A stretch of DNA of 64,000 bases from Candidatus Zipacnadia bacterium (lineage in GTDB: Bacteria > Armatimonadota > Zipacnadia > Zipacnadales > UBA5352), in the NCBI GenBank assembly GCA_029820295.1, contig JALGVA010000004.1, positions 1-64,000 of the forward strand, given 5' to 3'. Of this stretch, positions 16,532 through 24,206 are shown piece after piece (the stretch's first letter is position 1; each line of letters opens with the position of its first letter). The notes under the pieces are model-generated. The model saw only the letters and a list, made by a program, of their open reading frames with translations, did not search any database and had not been told where the DNA came from. Both the position numbers and the translations under genes were made by a program.

Positions 16532-16606
16532 GGGGCAGTGGCGCAGAGGGAGCGCGTCTCCTTGGCATGGAGAAGGTCGCGGGTTCGATTCCCGCCTGCT
16601 CCACCA
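16532..16606 (+). tRNA. tRNA-Ala (anticodon GGC), CCA encoded
   Basis: Cloverleaf: GGGGCAG/CTGCTCC acceptor with G3:U70 wobble, TCTCC-TTGGCAT-GGAGA anticodon arm, GCGGG-TTCGATT-CCCGC T-arm, 3' ACCA. Confidence 0.95.
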
Positions 16607-16766
16607 CAAGGTGACCTGGCGTCGGCAGCAGCAGTTGCCGGCGCCTTTCGTTTAAGAAGCGGTGGCCCGGAAGGACAACCTCGCCCGCACGCGGAAGAGT
16701 GACCGTGCACCGATGCTCCGGGCGAACGGCAAGGCGGGCGGGGGGGAGAGAAGGAGGCTGCGCGTC

Positions 16767-17993
16767 GTGTTTGACTGGAGAGAGGTCGTGCTGGCCGCGG
16801 CTGAGATCAAGGCCTCCGACGTATTCTGGAAGGCCGGGACACACCCGCACATCCGTGCTCAGGGCAAGATCCGCCGCTGGGACCAGTACCCGATCGTGCC
16901 GCCGGAGATGACCGAGGCGATGGCGGAGGAGCTGATGACCGAGCGCCAGTGGGGGCTCTTCGAGGAGGTCCCCGAGCGCGACGTCGGCCTCACCATCGGC
17001 GACACCTGCCGCCTGCGCATCAACATCTTCAGGCAGCAGAACACCATCGGGCTGGTCATGCGCATCATCCCGCTGGAGATTATGACCATCGACGACCTGG
17101 AGCTGCCGCCGGTGCTCAAGGACATCGCCATGAGCCCGCAGGGCGTGTGCCTGGTCACCGGACCTACCGGCTGCGGCAAGTCCACCAGCCTCGCGGCCAT
17201 GATCAACCATATCAACGAGAACCGCGCGGCGAACATCGTCACCATCGAGGACCCCATCGAATACGTGCACCGCGACAAGCAGAGCATCGTCAACCAGCGC
17301 GAGGTCGGCATCGATACCATGAGCTTCCGGGACGCCATGAAGTACGTGGTGCGCCAGAGCCCGGACATCATCCTCATCGGCGAGATGCGCGACGTGGAGA
17401 CCATGGAGGTGGCCATGCAGGCGGCCGAGACCGGCCACCTGGTGTTCTCGACCGTGCACACCTCCAGCGCGTCGGAGACCATGGAGCGCATCATCAACAT
17501 GTTCCCGCCGCACGAGAAGGCGCAGATCTGTCTGCGCATGAGCAAGTCGTTGCGCGCGGTGCTGTCGCAGTCGCTGGTGCCGCGTGCGGGCACCGACGGG
17601 CGCGTCGCGGCGGTCGAGGTGATGGTGGTCAACCCCACGGTCGCCAAGCTGATCGAGGAGGGGCGCCCCAGCGACGCCTACTCGGTCATGCAGGAGGGCG
17701 GCTACTGGGGGATGCAGACGCGCAACCAGGCGCTGCTCAAGCTCTATACCGAGGGCAAGATCTCAGCGCGCGACGCGCTGTTCTACGCGGGCAACTACAC
17801 GGAGATGCGCCAGATGCTGCGACGCGTGGACCCGGCCGAGGCCGAGCAGGCCGCCCGCGAGCAGCCGGGCATCGGCGGGGCGCGCGGCGACGTGCCCGAG
17901 GCGCAGCGGATCGCCCAGGAGGCCGCCCGTAGTGGCCCGCGGCAGCGGGCCGAGGAGGGGCGACGCCCGCGCCGCGCGCGCCGCGAGCAATAG
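16767..17993 (+). CDS. pilT: PilT-family type IV pilus retraction ATPase
   Basis: Walker A GPTGCGKST, ENRAANIVTIEDPIEYVH, GEMRDVETMEVAMQAAETGHLVFSTVHT. GTG at 16767 has GGAGG RBS; track start 16662 is less likely. Confidence 0.9.
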   Translation: MFDWREVVLAAAEIKASDVFWKAGTHPHIRAQGKIRRWDQYPIVPPEMTEAMAEELMTERQWGLFEEVPERDVGLTIGDTCRLRINIFRQQNTIGLVMRIIPLEIMTIDDLELPPVLKDIAMSPQGVCLVTGPTGCGKSTSLAAMINHINENRAANIVTIEDPIEYVHRDKQSIVNQREVGIDTMSFRDAMKYVVRQSPDIILIGEMRDVETMEVAMQAAETGHLVFSTVHTSSASETMERIINMFPPHEKAQICLRMSKSLRAVLSQSLVPRAGTDGRVAAVEVMVVNPTVAKLIEEGRPSDAYSVMQEGGYWGMQTRNQALLKLYTEGKISARDALFYAGNYTEMRQMLRRVDPAEAEQAAREQPGIGGARGDVPEAQRIAQEAARSGPRQRAEEGRRPRRARREQ

Positions 17994-18074
17994 GCGATCG
18001 ACCGGCCCGTCGCCGGCGGGCCGGCCCGTTTACGAGCAATTGCGTGCCAACCTTACGTGGTGAGGAGATCGACA

Positions 18075-19292
18075 ATGGGCCAGGACTTCATCCGCAGAAC
18101 CATGAAAGCGCCGCCCGAACTCTCGGACGCGGCCGGCCGAACCCTGGACGGAGACGTCGTCGAGATGCTCATGGGCGCGTGCGAGACCCTCGGGGCGTCC
18201 GACCTGCACCTGACCGTGGGCGAGCCGCCGGTCTTCCGCCTCCACGGCAGACTCTACCGCGTCGAGGGCTACAAGAACCTTACCTACGAGGACACGCTGA
18301 GCGCAACCTGCATGCTCATCGGCGAGGACGACCCCACCAACCGCTACTGGCAGAAGTTCCATGAGACGGGCGGCGCCGACATCGCTGCCGCGCTTGAATC
18401 CGGCGCACGCTTCCGCGTGAGCATCTTCCAGCAGAAGGGTAACCCCGCCATCGCTCTGCGTCTGATCCCCGACGAGATCCTGACCTTCGAGCAGCTTGGC
18501 CTGCCCGTGGCCCAGGTGCAGGAGCTGCTGCACCGGCCGCGCGGCATCATCCTGCTCACCGGTCCGACCGGGTGCGGCAAGACCACCACCATCGCCTCCA
18601 TGATCGACTACATCAACCGCGAACGCGACACCCACATCATCACCATCGAAGACCCCATCGAGTACTACCACGTGGGCAAGCGCTCGATCCTGAACCAGCG
18701 CGAGGTCGGCGTGGACGTGTCCAGCTTCGCCGAGTCCGTCACGCGCAACATGCGCTCGGACCCCGACGTGATGCTGGTCGGCGAGATGCGCGATCTTGAG
18801 ACCATGCGCGCCTGCCTGCAGGCCGCCGAGACCGGCCACTTGGTGCTCTCCACGCTGCACACCGTCAGCGCCCCCAAGACCGTGGACCGCCTGGTCACCG
18901 GCTTCCCGTCCTCCGAGCAGGAAGAGATCCGCGCCATGACCTCCACCTCGCTCATGGCGGTGTTCTCCGAGGAGCTGATCCCCAAGAAGGATGGCAAGGG
19001 CCGCATCGCCGCCTACGAGATCATGGTGGGCGAGGCCGGCGGCTCGGCGGCCATCGGCAACCTGATCCGCGAGCGCAAGAGTTCGCAGATGCGCTCCACG
19101 ATCCAGAGCAGCAAGCACCTGGGCATGCAGCTCCTGGAGACCAACCTCGCGCGCCTGGTGCGCGACGACCTGATCGCCTTCGAGGAAGCCTACAACCGCG
19201 CCAACCAGAAGTCCGACCTGCTGCAGTTCCTGGAGGGCTACCCGATCCCGGAGGAGTACCTCGAGGCGGCCGAGATCGCCGATGGCGGCTAG
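18075..19292 (+). CDS. PilT/PilU-family ATPase (second copy)
   Basis: GPTGCGKTTTIASMIDYINRERDTHIITIEDPIEYYH, GEMRDLETMRACLQAAETGHLVLSTLHT; GAGGAG RBS before ATG 18075. Confidence 0.9.
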   Translation: MGQDFIRRTMKAPPELSDAAGRTLDGDVVEMLMGACETLGASDLHLTVGEPPVFRLHGRLYRVEGYKNLTYEDTLSATCMLIGEDDPTNRYWQKFHETGGADIAAALESGARFRVSIFQQKGNPAIALRLIPDEILTFEQLGLPVAQVQELLHRPRGIILLTGPTGCGKTTTIASMIDYINRERDTHIITIEDPIEYYHVGKRSILNQREVGVDVSSFAESVTRNMRSDPDVMLVGEMRDLETMRACLQAAETGHLVLSTLHTVSAPKTVDRLVTGFPSSEQEEIRAMTSTSLMAVFSEELIPKKDGKGRIAAYEIMVGEAGGSAAIGNLIRERKSSQMRSTIQSSKHLGMQLLETNLARLVRDDLIAFEEAYNRANQKSDLLQFLEGYPIPEEYLEAAEIADGG

Positions 19293-19320
19293 TCCCCGAC
19301 CCCGAAGGGAGGCGACCTGA

Positions 19321-20409
19321 TTGCGCGGCGGTGGGGCGTCCACCATCAGCATTGACCTGATGGCGAAGCTGGTGACCTGGGCCACGACCGGACTCAAGGT
19401 CGCGATCGTCCTGTTTCTCGCCAGCACCGCCTACATCCTGTACGGGGTCTACGGGGGCCATCTGTCGCAGGCGGTGGACCAGCGCATCCTGAGCAATCTG
19501 ATGCTGATGGGCCAGATCATGACCGCCAGCGGCGCGCTCGGGGCGCTGTGCCTGGTCATCGTCACCTACGGCGAGGTAGCCTACTCGGTGGTCGCGGGTA
19601 TCATCGGCTTCGCGGTCATGTTCGGCCTGCCCCTGATGGTGGCCGGGCAGATCAGCAGCCAGGCGGCCCAGGCGGGGCAGGTGATCACACGCTGGGCGAA
19701 CGCCACCGGCGAGCTGATGCTCTTCGTTGTGGGCGTGCGGCTGTTCCTCGAGATCGTCAACTTCATTCGCGAGGCCCCCGCCCGGCGGGCCCGGATCGAC
19801 GAGATACAGGGCTTCGAGAAGCCCAAGCCTTCGGCTGTCCGGAGACCATGGTACCGCATGGCGCGCTGCTGGGAGATGCCCTACTGCCACGAGGCCATCA
19901 AGGAGATGTGCCCGGCCTACCTGGCGCGCAAGAACTGCTGGCGCATCCGGCAGGGCTGCAACTGCGATCCGCATCTGATCGAGTCGCTGCTGCGGCGTGG
20001 GGCGGGCAAGGAGATCAGCCAGCCGGACGCGACCTACATACGCACCGACCTCACCGACGGGCGCTCCGCGGGCGTGAAGCGCACGCGCGAGTGCCGCGAC
20101 TGCCCCATCTTCAACGAGCACCAGCGCGACAAGTTCCGGGTGCTCAACCCGTTGGTCATCGCCGGTTCGCTGGTGGGCCTGCTGGCGGCCTTCCCGCTCG
20201 TGCGGCGGCTCTACGCGGCCTTCATCGAGGCGCTGGCCACGCTCGCGCACCGGCTGGCCTTCGGGTCGACGGTCCCGGTGGACGAGTGGGTGCGCGCCCT
20301 CGACAGCCCGGCGGTGTTCTTCTTCTTCTACGTAATCATCGGCCTGCTGGCCCTCTCCTACGTGCTCAAGGCCGTGGAGTGGGCCATCCTGCAGCGTAAG
20401 ATCGTCTGA
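19321..20409 (+). CDS. Multi-pass membrane protein with central Cys-rich (putative metal/Fe-S) domain
   Basis: TTG start with GGGAGG RBS; several hydrophobic helices; RCWEMPYCHEAIKEMCPAYLARKNCWRIRQGCNCDPH...RECRDCPIF. Confidence 0.7.
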   Translation: MRGGGASTISIDLMAKLVTWATTGLKVAIVLFLASTAYILYGVYGGHLSQAVDQRILSNLMLMGQIMTASGALGALCLVIVTYGEVAYSVVAGIIGFAVMFGLPLMVAGQISSQAAQAGQVITRWANATGELMLFVVGVRLFLEIVNFIREAPARRARIDEIQGFEKPKPSAVRRPWYRMARCWEMPYCHEAIKEMCPAYLARKNCWRIRQGCNCDPHLIESLLRRGAGKEISQPDATYIRTDLTDGRSAGVKRTRECRDCPIFNEHQRDKFRVLNPLVIAGSLVGLLAAFPLVRRLYAAFIEALATLAHRLAFGSTVPVDEWVRALDSPAVFFFFYVIIGLLALSYVLKAVEWAILQRKIV

Positions 20410-20434
20410 GCGGCGCGCGGCCTGCGGAACGCAC

Positions 20435-20462
20435 AACGCCCGGGCGCCATCGCCCGGGCGTT
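20435..20462. terminator. Bidirectional hairpin between convergent genes
   Basis: AACGCCCGGGCG-ccat-CGCCCGGGCGTT, 12-bp perfect stem; no T-run. Confidence 0.6.
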
Positions 20463-20481
20463 CCCGTCGCTGCCGCCCCGC

Positions 20482-21372
20482 TCATTCCGATTGTGTCACC
20501 GTGACCGCCCTCACCGTGGTGCCGCCGCGGTAGTCCTCGGCGTTAACCACGATCATCCCTTCGGACGCCGCCCCCACGGGCACCTCGGCCTCGAAGCGGT
20601 GCCTGCGGTCGAGTTCGACCGCGGTGCCGTTGATGCTCACCCGTGCGCCGGGCTCCGAGACTCCGGTGATGGTGATCGATGTCGCCCCGGCGGGCACCCG
20701 GATGTGCGGTCCGACATCCAGGTCCAGGCGCGGCCCGATGATCCCGGTCTGCTCCTGCCAGTTCACTGCGTCGCCGGCCCGGCCGGAGACCGCCGGGCGG
20801 CCCACGGCGGGCAATACCGCAGCCTGCTGCCCGGGGCCCACGCTGGCCTCGCCCGCGTCGGTCCACACCTGCACCTCGCCCTCATATACCGCCACCTTGG
20901 TCTGGCCATCCGCGTCCACGGCGACCGAGAATACCGTGCCGCGCACCCCGGCGGTCGCGGTCGGCGTATGCACCTCGAACTTGGTCTGCCCGCCGAGCAC
21001 CGACAGCACGCGCACCCAGATGCGGCCGACGTCGAGGTCGAAGAGCGAGGTCGTGTCCCGCGTACTGGTGTTGATCGTGCACTTGCGCACGCGGATGCTT
21101 GTCTCCGGGCCGAGGCGCACCCGTGAGCCGTCCACCCAGTTCAGCGTCACGCCGCTCGCCGGGCCCGTCCTGACGGTCGTCCCCGCCAGCACGTGTCGGG
21201 CATCTGTGAGAGGCGAGAAGTCGGCATCCGACCGCGCCTTCACGTAGACCTCGCCCGCGACATCGCTCACCGACGCGATGCGCTGCACGATGACGAGCGA
21301 CTGCAGCATCATCACGCCGAGGAATATGAAGATCCCGAGAACGCCCACGAGCAGCACAGCGGATTTGCGCAT
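20482..21372 (-). CDS. FecR-domain protein with N-terminal membrane anchor
   Basis: One TM (VLLVGVLGIFIFLGVMML), then GEVYVKA...TVRTGPASGVTLNWVDGSRVRLGPETSI...TPTATAGVRGTVFSVAVD. Confidence 0.85.
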   Translation of the reverse strand: MRKSAVLLVGVLGIFIFLGVMMLQSLVIVQRIASVSDVAGEVYVKARSDADFSPLTDARHVLAGTTVRTGPASGVTLNWVDGSRVRLGPETSIRVRKCTINTSTRDTTSLFDLDVGRIWVRVLSVLGGQTKFEVHTPTATAGVRGTVFSVAVDADGQTKVAVYEGEVQVWTDAGEASVGPGQQAAVLPAVGRPAVSGRAGDAVNWQEQTGIIGPRLDLDVGPHIRVPAGATSITITGVSEPGARVSINGTAVELDRRHRFEAEVPVGAASEGMIVVNAEDYRGGTTVRAVTVTQSE

Positions 21373-21385
21373 CTCGCGTTCCCCG

Positions 21386-21413
21386 TTTATACTGCTGATG
21401 CCACAATACGCAA
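21386..21413 (-). promoter_or_regulatory. sigma70-like promoter of the fecR gene
   Basis: Minus strand TTGCGT -16 nt- TATAAA. Confidence 0.55.
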
Positions 21414-21492
21414 TTGCGGGAGCCTATCCGGCGCTCCCACCGTCGTGATACCCGGCACAGAGCCCGCGTAAACCCGTACGGACGTTCACAGG

Positions 21493-23445
21493 ATGCCCAT
21501 GGATCAGCGCTTCTCGCCCGAATGCGAGGCTCGACGGCGCCTGCTCTGGCTGGCGCCGGCCATCGTGGTGTTCGTGCTCACGGTGCGCTTCTGGCCGAGT
21601 CTCACCCACCTCGATCGCCTCGAGCTGCGCACGCTTGACTGGCGCTTCACGCACCGTGGCCCCTGTGAGCCCGATCCGCGCATCGTCATTCTCGAGGTAG
21701 ACGAGAGCAGTGTGGCCCAGTTGGGCCGCTGGCCCTGGCCGCGTGAACGCTTTGCCCGTGTCATCCGCACTCTTCAGGAACTTGGTGCCAGGGCCGTCAT
21801 ATTCGACATCTTCTTCGCCGAGCCGGACCCTCAGCCGGGCGGGGCGCAGTCCGACCGGCAGCTCATCGAGGCCACCGCCGAGGCCGGCATGGTCTACCAC
21901 GCCGCCTTCGGACACGCGCCTGCGGGCAGCGCGCAGGCGGCCGGTGACCGCGCGCTGCTGAAGCGGAGCTGGAGCGAGGCGCGCGTGCTGCGCGGTCGCG
22001 GCCCGAATGCGGTGGCTCGCCTGTTCGAGCTGGGGGAGGTGACCGCCCCGCTGCCGGGTCTGGTGGCGGCGGCGGCCGATGTGGGGTTCGTGAACGTCGC
22101 CGACTCGGGCGATGGGGTCTACCGCCACACCTTCCCCGTAGTGCGCCACGGCGACGCCCTCTACCCGTCTCTCTCGGTCGCAGCCGCGGCCGGAATGCTC
22201 GGCGTGGCCCCCGCGCAGGTCACCATCTATCTGGGGCGGGCCATCGACCTGGGCGGACGGCGCCAGATCCCCATCGACCGCTCGGGCCGTATGCTCATCG
22301 ACTTCGCCGGCGGGGCCGGGAGCTACCCCTACGTCCCGGTGCGCGATCTGCTGACGATGGCGCAGCGCAACCCGGACGCCGCACGCGCGCGCTTCGCCGG
22401 CAGGATCGTGTTTGTCGCGGTCAGCGCGCCCGGCCTTTACGACCTGCGCGCCAGCCCGTTCGACACCGTCTACAACGGCGTCGAGACGCAGGCGAATGCG
22501 CTGGCCAATATCCTGTCGGGCCGCATGCTCCGCCAGGCCCCCGGCGAGGTGTGCATCTTCATCGTGGTCGCGCTCGCTGTGGCCCTGATCATCGGCCTGT
22601 CGGCGCGCCGGCCCGGGGGGGCGATCGCCGCCGCCGTCGCGGTCTTCGCGGGCTACAACTGGCTGGCGGTGGCGCTGTTTGCGCGCGGCACGGTCATCGA
22701 GATGGCCGCGCCGAACCTGGTGATGCTGCTCATGGTGCTCGCGGCGCTTGCGGTGCGGCTGGTGGGCGCCGAGAGCGAGCAGGCGCGCACACTCGGCGCG
22801 CTGTCGCGCTTCGTGCCGGCGGCGGTGATCGAGCGCGTGGTCGCGGAGGAGCCCGGCGCGCTGCTGCGCGGCCACCGTCGCGTGATTAGCGTGCTGTTCG
22901 CGGACATCCGCAACTTCACCAAGCAGTCCGAGCAGATGCCGCCCGAGCAGACCGTCGAGCTGCTCAACCGCTTCTTCTACCTGGTCCATGAGACCATCTG
23001 GGAGTTCGAGGGCACACTCGACAAGTACATCGGCGACGGCCTGATGGCGTTCTGGAACTCGCCGGCCGATCAGCCCGACCACGCCCTGCTGGCGGTGTGC
23101 GCCGCCGTGCACATGCAGCGGCGTATCGCGCACAACCAGGCTGAGTGGGAGTTCCACGGCATGCCCGAGTTGGCCGCGGGGATCGGCATCGCGACCGGTG
23201 AGGCGGTGGTGGGCTACGTGGGGACCGGCGAGCGCATGCAGTACACCGCCATCGGGGCGCACGTCAATCTGGCGGCGCGGCTGGAGAGCATGACCAAGGA
23301 GCTGGGGGTGCACATCCTCATCAGTGAGGCCACGCACGCACTCGTCGCCGATGCCGTCGAGGCCCGCGCCATCGGCCCGGTCGAGGTGCGCGGCTTCTCC
23401 GAGCCGGTCGAGGTGTGGGAGGTGCTCGACCTCACGGGCGAGTGA
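21493..23445 (+). CDS. CHASE2-domain class III adenylate/guanylate cyclase
   Basis: CHASE2 (DPRIVILEVDESSVAQLGRWPWPRERFARVI...GARAVIFDIFFAEPD), TM helices, cyclase core (VISVLFADIRNFTKQSE...DKYIGDGLMAFWNSP). Confidence 0.92.
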   Translation: MPMDQRFSPECEARRRLLWLAPAIVVFVLTVRFWPSLTHLDRLELRTLDWRFTHRGPCEPDPRIVILEVDESSVAQLGRWPWPRERFARVIRTLQELGARAVIFDIFFAEPDPQPGGAQSDRQLIEATAEAGMVYHAAFGHAPAGSAQAAGDRALLKRSWSEARVLRGRGPNAVARLFELGEVTAPLPGLVAAAADVGFVNVADSGDGVYRHTFPVVRHGDALYPSLSVAAAAGMLGVAPAQVTIYLGRAIDLGGRRQIPIDRSGRMLIDFAGGAGSYPYVPVRDLLTMAQRNPDAARARFAGRIVFVAVSAPGLYDLRASPFDTVYNGVETQANALANILSGRMLRQAPGEVCIFIVVALAVALIIGLSARRPGGAIAAAVAVFAGYNWLAVALFARGTVIEMAAPNLVMLLMVLAALAVRLVGAESEQARTLGALSRFVPAAVIERVVAEEPGALLRGHRRVISVLFADIRNFTKQSEQMPPEQTVELLNRFFYLVHETIWEFEGTLDKYIGDGLMAFWNSPADQPDHALLAVCAAVHMQRRIAHNQAEWEFHGMPELAAGIGIATGEAVVGYVGTGERMQYTAIGAHVNLAARLESMTKELGVHILISEATHALVADAVEARAIGPVEVRGFSEPVEVWEVLDLTGE

Positions 23446-23448
23446 GCC

Positions 23449-24186
23449 TCAGTCCGGGTGGCCCACGGCGGTCACGTAGACCGGCACCTCGGTGCGGCCA
23501 TCGATGCCCACCAGCCGCGCGACCTCATCGTCGAAGAAGGCCGCGACGTTGCACGAGCCCAGCCCCAGCGCCTGCGCCGCGAGCTGCAGGTGCGCGCCCA
23601 GGTGCCCGGCGTCGAGGTAGAGGTAGCGATAGGCCCGGTTCTGGTACTTCCACGCGCAGCGCGCGACCACGGCTCCCCAGACGAAGACGGCTCCGGCGTT
23701 CGCCATCCAGGTCTGCCCCAGGCAGGCCTGGGCGGCGTCGGCGGAGTAGTCGCCATCGGCCAGCAACCCCAGCGCATGGCCGCGCACGTCGTAGTGGTAG
23801 ACGCCCTGCGCGAGGTCATCGACCGCCTGCGCGACCACGTAGGTCTCGTTGGGGTAGAGCGCGCCCGCGGAGGCCGCGGCGCGCAGCTCGAAGCCCGGGA
23901 CCTCGCCGGTGACGCCCTGGATGGCCCACAGCAGTTGCGACAGCTCGGTGAGGGCCAGCGGCCGGCCGCTGAAGCGCCGCTGCGAGCGTCGCCCGGCGAT
24001 GGTCGCCCACAGTCCGGGACCGGCGACCGTCTCGGCCTGGGGCAATTCCACGCGGTCGAGGTAGCTCTCGTACTGCTTGTACGGCGGGGGCGGGCTCGCC
24101 CAGCCCGGCGCCTGCGGCACCGGGCGCCCGCGCCCGTACTTGGTCGCCTCCTGGAACTGCGGCCCGATGCTCGTGGACAGGTCCAT
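23449..24186 (-). CDS. SagB/ThcOx-type nitroreductase-fold oxidoreductase
   Basis: RRSQRRFSGRPLALTELSQLLWAIQGVTG, AAASAGALYPNETYVVAQAV, GVYHYDVRGHAL, DAGHLGAHLQLAAQALGLGSC. Confidence 0.85.
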   Translation of the reverse strand: MDLSTSIGPQFQEATKYGRGRPVPQAPGWASPPPPYKQYESYLDRVELPQAETVAGPGLWATIAGRRSQRRFSGRPLALTELSQLLWAIQGVTGEVPGFELRAAASAGALYPNETYVVAQAVDDLAQGVYHYDVRGHALGLLADGDYSADAAQACLGQTWMANAGAVFVWGAVVARCAWKYQNRAYRYLYLDAGHLGAHLQLAAQALGLGSCNVAAFFDDEVARLVGIDGRTEVPVYVTAVGHPD

Positions 24187-24206
24187 GCTGGTCAGCCCTC
24201 CCGCAC

